From an uncultured Prevotellaceae bacterium (GTDB lineage Bacteria > Bacteroidota > Bacteroidia > Bacteroidales > Muribaculaceae), in assembly GCA_900318335.1 (NCBI GenBank), contig ONKF01000004.1, positions 1 to 64,000 of the forward strand: 64,000 bases of DNA, in the 5' to 3' direction. Of the stretch, positions 41,582 to 51,600 are shown one piece after another. Every line of letters begins with the position of its first letter. The stretch's first letter is position 1. A program made the translations under genes and the position numbers. Under the pieces are notes generated by a model. It searched no databases, was not told the origin of the DNA, and saw nothing but the letters and a program-made list of their open reading frames with translations.

Positions 41582-43540
41582 ATGAGTTATCTAAAATTTG
41601 ATAAAAACCTGATGATCAACCTTGAGCAATCCTTGCCCAAGGAGATGTTGCGCACCAACCAGTCGGGGGCCTATCACTGCACCACCATTGTTGGCTGCAA
41701 CACGCGCAAGCAGCATGGCCTGCTCGTGATTCCCGTCCCCGAGCTCGACGACAATAACCACGTGCTGTTGTCTTCGCTCGACGAGACCGTTATCCAGCAC
41801 GGCGCGCCATTCAACTTGGGCCTGCACCGCTACAAGGGTGACACCTTCAGCCCCAACGGTCACAAGTACATCCGTGAGTATGACTGTGAGCGTGTGCCCA
41901 CCACGACCTATCGTGTGGGAGGCGTGATTCTCAAGAAGGAGAAAATCTTCATCACCCACGAGAACCGCATCCTCATCCGCTACACGCTGGTGGACGCCCA
42001 CTCGGCAACAACCCTGCAGTTCAGGCCATTCCTGGCTTTCCGCAACGCCAACGACCTGTGTGTCGAGAATGCTGTAGCCAGCCGTGATTATCAGGAAGTT
42101 TCCAACGGTATTGCCACGTGCATGTACAACGGTTATCCCTCACTGTACATGCAGTTGAACCACAAGCCCCGCTTCGTGTTTGACCCACACTGGTACAAGA
42201 ACATAGAGTATATCAAGGACCAGGAGCGCGGCATCCCCTATAGCGAGGACCTGTATGTGCCCGGCTACTTCGAGGTTGAAATCAAGAAGGGCGAACCTCT
42301 CATCTTCTCGGCCGGTGTCGAGGAAGTGAACACCAGAACCCTGACCAAGATGTATGAGGATGAAATCAAGCCCCGCACCCCCCGCACGAGTTTCTACAAC
42401 TGCATGAAGAACAGCGCCAAGCAGTTCTATATCACCAACAAGGAGGGCCATTACCTGCTTGCCGGCTATCCCTGGTTCAAAATTCGTGCCCGCGACGAGT
42501 TCATCGCTCTGCCGGGATGCACGCTGTCGGTACACCACCGCCAGGACTTCGAACTCATCATGGATACCGCCCAGCGCGCCCTCTATGACTGGATGCGCGA
42601 TGGCACACTCGACAAGCACCTGGACGGACTTGAATTGCCCGATATCCCCCTGTGGGCCATCTGGGCCGTGCAGCGTTATGCCCACGACCTGAATGCCGAG
42701 GCTGCACGCGAACGCTACGGCAAACTGGTCAAGGACCTCATCAATTTTATCGCCGATGGACGCCATCCTAACCTCAAGTTGGACACCAACGGCCTGGTCA
42801 CCACCGACGGTACCAAGCGTCCTGTCTCATGGATGAACAGCACCCATGCCGACGGCACTCCGCTCATCCCCAGGACGGGATATCTGGTGGAATTCAATGC
42901 ACTGTGGTACAATGCACTGAGGTTTGCTGTTGAGGAACTGTTCGGTGAAATCGAGGAAGAGAAGGACTTTGTGGAACGCTGCAACAAAATAGCCGCCAAG
43001 TGCAAGCCTGCCTTTATCGAGACCTTCATGACCGACTACGGTTACCTGTATGACTACGTGAACGGCAGTTACACCGACCTGAGCGTGCGACCCAACATGA
43101 TCATTGCCGCCGCTACCGATTACAGCCCCCTGGACCGCCGCCAGCGCAAACGTGTGCTCGACATTACCACCCGCGAGCTGCTGACGCCTAAGGGCCTGCG
43201 CACCCTGAGTCCCAACAGCTACGGTTACATACCCTGGTACCTGGGCACCCCCGAGGAGCGCCAGACGGCTTACTATGCCGGCAGTGCCCGTCCCTGGCTG
43301 ATGGACTTCTACAGCAAGGCCTACATCCGCGTGTTCGGCTTGAACAGCATCTCGTTTATCGAGAGGATGATGATCGGCTTTGAGGATGAGATGAAGGAGG
43401 GCTGCATCGGCTCGCTGAGCGAGTTGTATGACGGCAACCCGCCCTTTATCGGCCGCGGCGCTGTAAGCTTCGCCCCCAACGTGGGCGGCATCCTGCGCGT
43501 GCTCCGCACGTTCAAGAACCTTCACATCATTGACGAATAA
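41582..43540 (+). CDS. Glycogen debranching enzyme (amylo-1,6-glucosidase type)
   Basis: A 652-residue cytosolic protein. Residues 1-260 are the bacterial N-terminal debranching-enzyme domain (G-A-Y-H-C-T-T-I-V-G-C-N-T-R-K-Q-H-G-L-L). Residues 280-650 are the (alpha/alpha)6 catalytic domain (R-A-R-D-E-F-I-A-L-P-G, then V-E-F-N-A-L-W-Y-N-A-L-R and G-S-A-R-P-W). Two conserved spots differ from the usual pattern: W-G-R-D-T reads R-A-R-D-E, and W-M-D reads W-M-N (residue 419). It hydrolyses alpha-1,6 branches if active. First gene of a three-gene cluster with a GT4 synthase and a GH57 protein. Confidence 0.88.
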   Translation: MSYLKFDKNLMINLEQSLPKEMLRTNQSGAYHCTTIVGCNTRKQHGLLVIPVPELDDNNHVLLSSLDETVIQHGAPFNLGLHRYKGDTFSPNGHKYIREYDCERVPTTTYRVGGVILKKEKIFITHENRILIRYTLVDAHSATTLQFRPFLAFRNANDLCVENAVASRDYQEVSNGIATCMYNGYPSLYMQLNHKPRFVFDPHWYKNIEYIKDQERGIPYSEDLYVPGYFEVEIKKGEPLIFSAGVEEVNTRTLTKMYEDEIKPRTPRTSFYNCMKNSAKQFYITNKEGHYLLAGYPWFKIRARDEFIALPGCTLSVHHRQDFELIMDTAQRALYDWMRDGTLDKHLDGLELPDIPLWAIWAVQRYAHDLNAEAARERYGKLVKDLINFIADGRHPNLKLDTNGLVTTDGTKRPVSWMNSTHADGTPLIPRTGYLVEFNALWYNALRFAVEELFGEIEEEKDFVERCNKIAAKCKPAFIETFMTDYGYLYDYVNGSYTDLSVRPNMIIAAATDYSPLDRRQRKRVLDITTRELLTPKGLRTLSPNSYGYIPWYLGTPEERQTAYYAGSARPWLMDFYSKAYIRVFGLNSISFIERMMIGFEDEMKEGCIGSLSELYDGNPPFIGRGAVSFAPNVGGILRVLRTFKNLHIIDE

Positions 43541-43564
43541 CCTAAAAGAGGAGGAAAAAGAGAT

Positions 43565-44827
43565 ATGAAAGCATTAATGTTTGGCTGGGAATTTCCGCCT
43601 CACATCCTGGGAGGACTGGGAACAGCAAGTTACGGCTTGACCAAGGGCATGTGGCAAAACGGTGACATGGACATCACCTTTGTCATCCCCAAGCCCTGGG
43701 GCGATGAACCCAAGGAGTTTGCCAACATCATCGGCGCCAACAGCACGCCGGTGGCATGGCGCGACGTGAACTGGGACTACGTGCAGAGCCGCATCGGCAG
43801 CGTGATGGATCCGCAGCTGTACTTCAACCTGCGAGACCACATCTACGGTGACTTCAATTACATGAGTACCAACGACCTGGGATGCATCGAGTTCTCGGGC
43901 CGCTATCCCGAGAACCTGCTCGAGGAAATCAACAATTATAGTATTGTGGCAGGAGTCATCGCCCGCACGATTGACTGTGACGTCATCCATAGCCACGACT
44001 GGCTCACCTACCCTGCCGGCATTCATGCCAAGCAGGTGACAGGCAAGCCTCTTGTCATCCACGTGCACGCAACCGACTTTGACCGCTCGCGCGGTAACGT
44101 CAACCCCACCGTGTTCAGCATCGAGAAGGATGGCATGAACAATGCCGACCACATCATCACCGTGAGCAACCTGACACGGCGCACGGTCATTGAGAAATAC
44201 GGCATCAGCCCCGACAAGGTGACCACCGTTCACAACGCTGTGGAGCCGTTGAGCGAGGAACTGCTCAATCTTGAAGCGCCCCCGGGCAAGACGAGCAAGG
44301 TCATCACCTTCCTGGGACGCATCACCATGCAGAAGGGACCCGAATATTTTGTCGAAGCCGCCGCACAGGTGTTGCACAAGGTCAACAACGCGCAGTTTGT
44401 CATGGCTGGCAGCGGCGACATGATGGACAAGATGATACGACTCGCCGCCAAGCGCGACATTGCCGACCGCTTCCACTTCACCGGCTTCCTCAAGGGCAAG
44501 CAGGTGTATGAGATGCTGGCGGCCAGCGACGTGTACATCATGCCATCGGTGAGCGAGCCTTTCGGCATCTCGCCCCTTGAGGCGATGCAGATGGGCGTGC
44601 CGTCAATCATCAGCAAGCAGAGCGGTTGTGCCGAGATTCTGGACAACGTCATCAAGATTGACTATTGGGACACCAATGCCATGGCCGATGCCATCTACAG
44701 CATCATCAAGTATCCGGCCATGTACAACGAGTTGCGTGAACAAGGCCTCGCCGAGGTGAACCAGATTACCTGGGACAAGGCGGGCGCCAAGGTCATCAAG
44801 ATCTATCGCGACCTCATCAACCGCTAA
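43565..44827 (+). CDS. GT4-family glycosyltransferase, probable glycogen synthase
   Basis: A 420-residue GT-B fold enzyme. The N-terminal synthase-like motif is F-G-W-E-F-P-P-H-I-L-G-G-L-G-T-A-S, and the H-S-H-D-W-L-T motif is typical of glycogen and sucrose synthases. The donor-site motif is S-E-P-F-G-I-S-P-L-E-A-M-Q-M-G. It starts 24 bases after the debranching-enzyme gene and 48 bases before the GH57 gene, so it probably makes the intracellular alpha-glucan handled by both. The sugar donor (UDP- or ADP-glucose) cannot be told from sequence. Confidence 0.85.
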   Translation: MKALMFGWEFPPHILGGLGTASYGLTKGMWQNGDMDITFVIPKPWGDEPKEFANIIGANSTPVAWRDVNWDYVQSRIGSVMDPQLYFNLRDHIYGDFNYMSTNDLGCIEFSGRYPENLLEEINNYSIVAGVIARTIDCDVIHSHDWLTYPAGIHAKQVTGKPLVIHVHATDFDRSRGNVNPTVFSIEKDGMNNADHIITVSNLTRRTVIEKYGISPDKVTTVHNAVEPLSEELLNLEAPPGKTSKVITFLGRITMQKGPEYFVEAAAQVLHKVNNAQFVMAGSGDMMDKMIRLAAKRDIADRFHFTGFLKGKQVYEMLAASDVYIMPSVSEPFGISPLEAMQMGVPSIISKQSGCAEILDNVIKIDYWDTNAMADAIYSIIKYPAMYNELREQGLAEVNQITWDKAGAKVIKIYRDLINR

Positions 44828-44875
44828 AGAGAAAAAACCAACTTTTTATACGAAATCAAATAAACGACAATAGAT

Positions 44876-46345
44876 ATGAAAGCGATTTGTTTTTATTTCC
44901 AGATTCATCAGCCGTTCCGTTTGAAGCACTACCGCTTCTTTGACATCGGTAACGACCACTATTATTATGATGACTTTGCCGATGACGACATCATCTCGCG
45001 TATCGCCCAGCGGTCCTACCTGCCCGCCAACCAGATGCTGCTCGACATGATCAAGGAGAACGGCAAGAAGTTCAAGGTGGCTTTCTCCATCAGTGGCACC
45101 GCCTTGGAGCAGTTGGAACAGTATGTGCCCGAGTTCATCGACTCGATGAAGGAACTGGCCCAGACGGGTTGTGTCGAGTTCCTGAGCGAGACCTATGCCC
45201 ACAGCCTGTCATCACTCTATGACCCCGATGAGTTTGTCGCCCAAGTCAAGGCCCACGACGCGAAGATTTACCAACTCTTCGGCCAGAAGCCCAAGGTGTT
45301 CCGCAACACCGAGCTGATCTATGACGACGACATCGCATCGATGGTTTATGCCATGGGCTTCAAGGCCGCCATCACTGCCGATGCCAAGCACGTCCTGGGT
45401 TGGCGTTCGCCCAACTTCCTCTACAGCTCGGCTTCTGCTCCCAAGCTCAAGCTGCTGTTGAAGAACGGTAAACTGAGCGATGACATCTCGTTCCGCTTCA
45501 GCAATCCCGAGTGGGCATCCTATCCCCTCACCGCCGACAAGTACATCAACTGGATCAACGAGTTGCCTCAAGAGGAACAGTTGGTCAACCTGTTCATGAA
45601 CTATGACGCACTGGGCGAGCTGCAGCCCCGCGAGAGCGGCATCTTTGATTTCATCAAGGCCCTGCCCCGTTTTGCAGCCGAAAACGATATCCAGTTCTGG
45701 ACCCCGAGCGAGGTCGTTTCCAAGTTCAAACCCGTAGCCGAACTGGCTGTTCCCTATCCCATGTCATGGACCGACGAAGCCCGCGACACCAGTGCATGGC
45801 TGGGTAACACCCTGCAGCAGGAAGCTGTCAAGAAGTTGTACAGCATCGGTGAGCGCGTGCGCCTGTGTACCGACCGCCGCATCAAGCAGGACTGGAACTA
45901 CCTGCAGGCCAGTGACCACTTCTTCTACATGTCCACCAAGCATAACGACGACGGTTCAGTGCATAGCCACTACAGCCCCTATGACTCGCCCTACACCGCG
46001 TTCACCAACTACATGAACGTGCTGAGCGACTTCATGACACGTGTCGAGGAGCAGTATCCTACCAGCATCGACAACGAGGAGCTGAACTCGCTGCTGTTGA
46101 CCATCCGCAACCAGGAGCAGGAGATTGAGAAACTGCACCGCGAGGTTGAGATGATGCGCAACAACATCGTCCAGGACACCACCGGAGACTTCCCCATCGA
46201 CGAGGAACCCAAGCCCGCCGAGGAGAAGAAGCCCGAACCCGAGCCCAAGAAAGCACCGGCCAAAAAGCCTGCTGCCAAGAAGGCACCAGCCAAGAAGCCA
46301 GCGGCTAAAAAGGCTCCAGCAAAGAAGGCTACGGACAAGAAATAA
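44876..46345 (+). CDS. GH57 alpha-amylase-like protein with Lys/Ala/Pro tail
   Basis: A 489-residue protein. The GH57 (beta/alpha)7 domain is at 1-390 with I-H-Q-P, H-in-T-Y-A-H-S, and nucleophile E146 in F-R-N-T-E-L-I. The acid/base motif usually M-D-Y-E-T-F-G-E-H reads M-N242-Y-D-A-L-G-E-L, so the expected catalytic Asp is Asn. A short coiled coil lies at about 404-425. The last 45 residues are an acidic/Pro linker and a histone-H1-like run of K-K-A-P-A-K-K-P-A-A repeats coded by 36-base DNA repeats. It may be a weak enzyme or a binding/scaffold protein of the glycogen cluster. Confidence 0.87.
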   Translation: MKAICFYFQIHQPFRLKHYRFFDIGNDHYYYDDFADDDIISRIAQRSYLPANQMLLDMIKENGKKFKVAFSISGTALEQLEQYVPEFIDSMKELAQTGCVEFLSETYAHSLSSLYDPDEFVAQVKAHDAKIYQLFGQKPKVFRNTELIYDDDIASMVYAMGFKAAITADAKHVLGWRSPNFLYSSASAPKLKLLLKNGKLSDDISFRFSNPEWASYPLTADKYINWINELPQEEQLVNLFMNYDALGELQPRESGIFDFIKALPRFAAENDIQFWTPSEVVSKFKPVAELAVPYPMSWTDEARDTSAWLGNTLQQEAVKKLYSIGERVRLCTDRRIKQDWNYLQASDHFFYMSTKHNDDGSVHSHYSPYDSPYTAFTNYMNVLSDFMTRVEEQYPTSIDNEELNSLLLTIRNQEQEIEKLHREVEMMRNNIVQDTTGDFPIDEEPKPAEEKKPEPEPKKAPAKKPAAKKAPAKKPAAKKAPAKKATDKK

Positions 46346-46357
46346 TCCTTAAAATAA

Positions 46358-46397
46358 TGAGGGTGAGCAAATACAAGTTTGTTCACCCTCAGTTTTT
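46358..46397 (+). terminator. Terminator after the glycogen cluster
   Basis: TGAGGGTGAGCAAA pairs with TTTGTTCACCCTCA (one mismatch) around a 6-base loop, followed by GTTTTTA. Confidence 0.88.
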
Positions 46398-46496
46398 ATA
46401 CGACAGGGATGACTCGGAAATAAGCGAACCTTACGCTCCTTTCCCGCATTGGGTCACGCTGTGAAGGCATTAATGGCGATTGTTGTGTCCAAGCAG

Positions 46497-46773
46497 GTCG
46501 AAGGCCTGCACAAGGCCAGCGGCCTTGAATTGCTCAAACCCCAGGGTGCACAGGCCGGAGGTCTGTGTAGCCTGGGGACCGTCAAGACAATAATAATGGG
46601 CCTGAAAGGGGCCACTAACCGCGACATTTCCTTATCCTGGAGTGTGTGGCCCCCTTCGAGGCCCTTTCCCATTGGACGCTCTTTCCCCATGCCGCACAGA
46701 CCTATCGGCCTGTACGCCATGGGGTTACCTCAATTCAAGGCCGCTGGCCTTGTCAAGGTCTTCGACCTTTTTT
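46497..46773. ncRNA. Mirrored array of hairpins, candidate structured RNA or mobile palindromic element
   Basis: Two arms of about 80 bases, inverted to each other, are set 110 bases apart. Each arm has three hairpins. Left: CAGGTC-GAA-GGCCTG, CAAGGCC-AGC-GGCCTTG (46511-46527), and CCCCAGG...CCTGGGG enclosing ACAGGCC/GGTCTGT (46540-46577). Right, in mirrored order: CCCCATG...CATGGGG enclosing ACAGACC/GGCCTGT (46685-46724), CAAGGCC-GCT-GGCCTTG and AAGGTC-TTC-GACCTT. The central stretches 46598-46614 and 46647-46664 also pair. The last hairpin runs into T6 at 46768-46773. Paired changes between arms (AGG/CCT versus ATG/CAT) keep the stems. Strand and function are unknown. Confidence 0.6.
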
Positions 46774-47005
46774 GCCTGATGAAAAGAACACGGGACTCAC
46801 CTTTTTGCAAAAATCATGACGTTAAATCGCTGAATATCAGACAAAATATATTTTAGCAAAATGCTAGTGCGGAAAACAGGAAAAGCAAGCCTAACGCTTG
46901 GCTTGGACGATATAAGCCAAGGCGTGTTTCATCCTCTGTCGTCGTGCTCGAGCCATACGAAACAAAAAAAGTATTTTTTTGTTTTGTTCTGCGCTCGACT
47001 TTCAC
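46774..47005. other. Gene-free stretch before the 5'-nucleotidase promoter
   Basis: No gene is accepted here. One hairpin is visible: CTTGGCTT (46897-46904) with AAGCCAAG (46914-46921), loop 9 bases. From 46965 on the DNA is A/T-rich and leads into the promoter. Confidence 0.5.
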
Positions 47006-47013
47006 TAATTTTG
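47006..47013 (+). promoter_or_regulatory. -7 box of the 5'-nucleotidase gene
   Basis: TAATTTTG, 41 bases before the ATG. The box is embedded in GCGCTCGACTTTCAC, a sequence context I recall from other Bacteroidales intergenic regions, possibly a mobile promoter repeat. Confidence 0.72.
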
Positions 47014-47053
47014 TCGGTTAAAAGTAAACGAAAAATAAACAAGAGATAAGATT

Positions 47054-48571
47054 ATGGCAAAGATTCGCAACTTCCTGCTCGTGTGCATGTGCGCGCTCAT
47101 GGTGGTTCCCGCCCTGCGTGCCGAGCACCTGATGATTATCGCTGTAAATGACACCCATAGCCAGATTGACCCCGCCAGTGACGGCAAGGGTGGCGTGGCT
47201 CGACGCAGGGCCATCTATGACCAGCTGCGCGCCACCAACCCCAACACCGTGCTCATCCATGCGGGTGATGCCGTGCAGGGCACACTGTTTTTCTCGCTCT
47301 ACCGCGGCGAGGTGGAATATGCGCTGATGGACACGCTGGGATATGACGCGATCATCCTAGGCAACCATGAGTTTGACAACGGCATGGAAGAGCTTGCCGC
47401 TCATTACCGTAACGTCGATGCAGTGAAGATGAGTGCCAACTACGATTTTAGTGCCACTCCACTCGATGGCCTGTTCCAACCCTACTGGATCAAGGCTGTG
47501 GGCGACAAGCGTGTGGCTTTCTTCGGCATCAATGTCAACCCCACGGGCCTGATTGCCGACATGAACTGCCAGAATCTGGGTTACCGCTCTGCTCCCGATG
47601 TTGCCGACGCTACCGCCCGTTACCTCAAGGAGGTACAGGGTGTGGACTATGCTATCATGGTGTCGCACATCGGCTACAGCAGCTATGAGCCTACCGAACC
47701 CAACGACACGCTCATCATTGGCCACAGCCATTACATCGATATGGTCATCAGCTCCCACTCCCACACTACCATCAAGCCCGGCAGCGGTGCCGACCGCATC
47801 GCCAACGCCGACGGCAAGCTGATACCCATCGGCCAGAACGGCAAGAGCGGCAAGCTGGTCGCCACCTACGACCTCGACCTCGAGACTGGCAACATCGTGT
47901 ATAACCAGATTCCTGTCGATGCAGCTTGGGACGAGGCAGCCAGCCGCTACACCGCCATGAACGAGTGGCTCGACCTCTACCGCCATGGCGTGGACAGCAT
48001 CATGAACAACCCCGTCGCCACCAGTGCCCGCTTCATGAAGAACTCAAGCGACGCCATGCAGAACTGGGTGAGCGATGCCGCATTAGAAATCCTCAAGGAT
48101 TTGTCGGGCATCAAGAACATCGACTGTGCCATCATGAACAAGGGCGGCATCCGCACCGATATGCCCAAGGGCACCGTGACCGAAGGCGTTATCGGCTCGA
48201 TGTTCCCATTTGACAACCGCTTTGTGGTACTGGAAATGCCGGGCAATGAACTCATCGAGAGCATTAAGCTCATGTGTGGCCGCGGCGGTGATGCTGTGAG
48301 CAAGGAACTGCGCGCCACCTATAACGACAAGGGCGAGATGACCAAGGCCACCATCAAGGGCAAAAAGATCGACCCCAAGAAGACTTATATCGTCGCCACT
48401 ATCGACTATCTGGCCAACGGTGGTGACTACATGACGCCCATGACCAAGTGCAATCGCCTGTTTGTCGATACCCAGAAGTATGGCAACCACATCCTCGATT
48501 ATGTGAAGAAACTCGAAGCTGCAGGCAAATTGATCAATGCCAAGGACGAGGTGAGAATCAGCAAGAAATAA
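47054..48571 (+). CDS. Exported 5'-nucleotidase / metallophosphatase (UshA-like)
   Basis: A 505-residue periplasmic nucleotidase with signal peptide (KIRNFLLVCMCALMVVPALRA). The N-terminal calcineurin-like domain has N-D-T-H-S-Q, H-A-G-D-A-V-Q-G, G-N-H-E-F-D, V-S-H-I-G-Y and S-S-H-S-H-T, the two-metal ligands. The C-terminal nucleotide-binding domain (from about 330) has N-K-G-G-I-R-T, M-P-G-N-E-L and A-N-G-G-D-Y. It likely scavenges nucleosides and phosphate from nucleotides. The NagZ/serine-hydrolase fusion follows after 31 bases, so the two are probably co-transcribed. Confidence 0.9.
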   Translation: MAKIRNFLLVCMCALMVVPALRAEHLMIIAVNDTHSQIDPASDGKGGVARRRAIYDQLRATNPNTVLIHAGDAVQGTLFFSLYRGEVEYALMDTLGYDAIILGNHEFDNGMEELAAHYRNVDAVKMSANYDFSATPLDGLFQPYWIKAVGDKRVAFFGINVNPTGLIADMNCQNLGYRSAPDVADATARYLKEVQGVDYAIMVSHIGYSSYEPTEPNDTLIIGHSHYIDMVISSHSHTTIKPGSGADRIANADGKLIPIGQNGKSGKLVATYDLDLETGNIVYNQIPVDAAWDEAASRYTAMNEWLDLYRHGVDSIMNNPVATSARFMKNSSDAMQNWVSDAALEILKDLSGIKNIDCAIMNKGGIRTDMPKGTVTEGVIGSMFPFDNRFVVLEMPGNELIESIKLMCGRGGDAVSKELRATYNDKGEMTKATIKGKKIDPKKTYIVATIDYLANGGDYMTPMTKCNRLFVDTQKYGNHILDYVKKLEAAGKLINAKDEVRISKK

Positions 48572-48602
48572 GCTATAGGTTTTTAAGAGGACATCAAGAA
48601 AA

Positions 48603-51600
48603 ATGACCAAATTCAATCGTATTCTGCTTGTAATCGCGGCAATAGCGCTCACAATGGGCGCATGGGCGCGCGGCAACGCCAAGCTGCCTAACATGTTTAA
48701 CGATGTGGACCAGGTGGCGATGAGCCACTGGGTGGACAGCGTGTACAACACCATGTCGCCCGAAGCACGCATCGGCCAACTCATTGTCGCCGCAGTTACC
48801 CCCCGCAGCAACGACGTCACGCGTGAACTGGTGCGCCGTCTTGTGTCCCAAAATCTGATTGGCGGACTCATCTACGAGAACAGCACCATCGCCGAACAGG
48901 TCGAGGTAACCAACCTGGCCCAATCGCTGGCTGCAGTCCCGTTGATGATCACTATCGACGGCGAGTGGGGACTGGGCATGAGACTCAAGGAAGTGCCCAA
49001 CTTCCAGCGCAACCTCATCCTGGGCGCGGTGGACGACGACATGCTACTCTATGAGTACGGACGTGAGGTCGCACGCCAGTGCCGCCGCATGGGCATCCAG
49101 GTGAACTTCGCTCCTGTTCTCGATGTGAACGATAACCCGTTAAATCCCGTCATCGGTGACCGCTCCTTCGGCGAGAGCCCTGAGCTGGTGGCAAGGCATG
49201 CCATCGCCTTTGGCCGCGGTCTGGAGGATGGCGGCGTGATGGCTGTGGGCAAGCATTTCCCCGGTCACGGCTCATCAAGCGAGGATTCCCACAAGACCCT
49301 ACCTGTCATCAACAAGTCATTGCAGGAAATCAACACGTGCGAACTGGTTCCTTTCCGCAAGTTCATCGATGCCGGACTGAGCGGTATCCTCACCGCCCAT
49401 CTGCTCGTGCCCGCTATCGATGGCGGCAAGGCTCCTACGAGCCTGTCACACGGTTGTGTGGCTACCCTGCTGCGCGACGAGATGAATTTTGACGGTCTCA
49501 TTTTTACCGACGCCCTCAACATGAAAGGCGCCACCCAGATGCTGAACGGCTCGCCCTGTGTCAACGCCCTGCTGGCTGGCAACGACGTGCTGCTCATGCC
49601 CGAGAACGTCGGTGACGAGATTGCTGCTATCAAGGCCGCCGTCGCCAATGGCAAAATCAGCCAAAGCATCATCGACGAGCGCTGCAAGAAAATACTGCGC
49701 TACAAGTACGCCATGGGGCTCACCAGCCGCCAACACGTGAACACGTCCAATCTGGTGAATGACGTCAATTCCCCGTATTCCGAGGTACTCAAGCGCCAAC
49801 TCACCGCCGGCAGCATCACCGTCATCAAGAATAACGATAACATCCTGCCCATCCACAACCTGCAGAGCCGACACATCGCCGTGGCCACCATCGGTAACGA
49901 GAAGGGCACGACCTGTAAATTCACGCGCCGCTGTGCTGACTATGCCGAGGTCAAGCGCTTTGACCTCGCTCAGGCCGGATCGGCCCACGAACTCGCCGAG
50001 CAGCTGCATGACGGCCACTTCAACACCATCATTGTCGAGGTGGGCGAGGACAACGAAGCCAACCGTGCCGCCCTCGAGACTGTGGCCAAGAAGTGCAAGA
50101 ACGTCATTGTAGTGATTACGTGCAAGCCCTATGACATCAAGAACTACGGCAATGCCATCACCCACAAGCACGTCAAGGCCGTGGTACTGACTTACCAGAA
50201 CTCCACACTTGCCGAGGACTATGCCGCTCAGACCATCTTTGGCGGCAACGCGGCCAACGGCAACCTGCCCGTATCGCTCAGTTTCAAGGGCAAGAAGACC
50301 CGCTTTGACGCGGGCCATGGCATCCACTACCCGGCCAACCGCCTGGGCTATACCATTCCTGCCGAAGTGGGTATGGACAACAGCCTGACAGCCAAAATCG
50401 ATTCGGTCTGCCGTCTGGGTGTCCAGCAGCACGCTTTTCCTGGCTGCCAAGTGATCGTGGCTCGCCATGGCAAGGTCGTATACAAGGGTTCGTTTGGTGC
50501 CATTGACTACGGCAGTTCCCACAAGGTGGATGATAACACCCTCTTTGGCCTCGCGTCGGTTTCCAAGGCCACCGGTACCATCAGCGGTGTGATGAAAGCA
50601 TTTGACGACGGCAAGTTCCGCCTCGACGATAAAGCGAGCCAGTATATTCCCGGGCTGCGCGACGGCGACAAGGAGGATATCACCTTCCGCGACCTGCTCT
50701 ACCACGAGACCGGTATGCCCGCCTCGCTCGACATGTGGAAGATGATGATGGATCCTAACACCTACAGCGGAGTGCTCATTGCTGGTGCCGAGGATGCCAC
50801 CCACCCCATCAAGGTCATGAACGGTGCCTGGGGACATAAGGACGCCAAGTTGCGCACCGACATCCTCTCGACCCACAAGACCGACAAGTTCAACATTGCC
50901 ATCGCCGACGGCATCTGGGGCGGCAGGGTAACCTACGATTCCATCATGAACCGCATGTACCACGCCAAACTGGGCAAGAAGAAATACCTGTACAGTTGCT
51001 GCAACTTCTCACTGCTGGCCGATGCCGTGCAGCGCATGACCCACTCGCCACTGAATTACTATGTGAACAATTATATCTTCGCCCCCCTGGGTGCCTATCA
51101 CACGATGTACCGCCCGTTGAGCAAGTTCCCGCGCGACGAGATCGCCTATACCGAGGTGGACACCTACCTGCGCCGCCAGCACATCCACGGCTATGTCCAC
51201 GATGAGCTCGCTGCCTTCTCGGGCGGCGTGCAGGGAAATGCCGGACTGTTCAGCAACGCAAATGACCTGGCCAAGCTGTTGCAGATGTGGCTCAATGGCG
51301 GCACCTATGGCGGTGTGCGCCTGTTGAAGGCATCGACCGTCGAGACCTTCACGACCCAGAAGAGTCCCAACAGCCACCGCGGTCTGGGCTTCGACAAACC
51401 TGTCGTGGGTAACCCCGACGCCAGCAACACCTGTGCCGAAGCAACGCCCGAGACCTATGGCCACACGGGCTTCACTGGCACTTGCTTCTGGGTTGACCCC
51501 AAGAATGATATGTTCTATATCTTCCTGAGCAACCGTGTGAGTCCCACGAGGAATAACCCGAACTTTGGCCGCATCAGTGCCCGTAGCCACATCCAGTCGC

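Noticed and set aside
46449-46856. A 135-codon plus-strand frame and an 88-codon minus-strand frame across the hairpin array
   Set aside because: Both are open only because the G+C-rich inverted repeats lack stops; the peptides follow the repeat units, no start or promoter fits, and nothing resembles a protein family.
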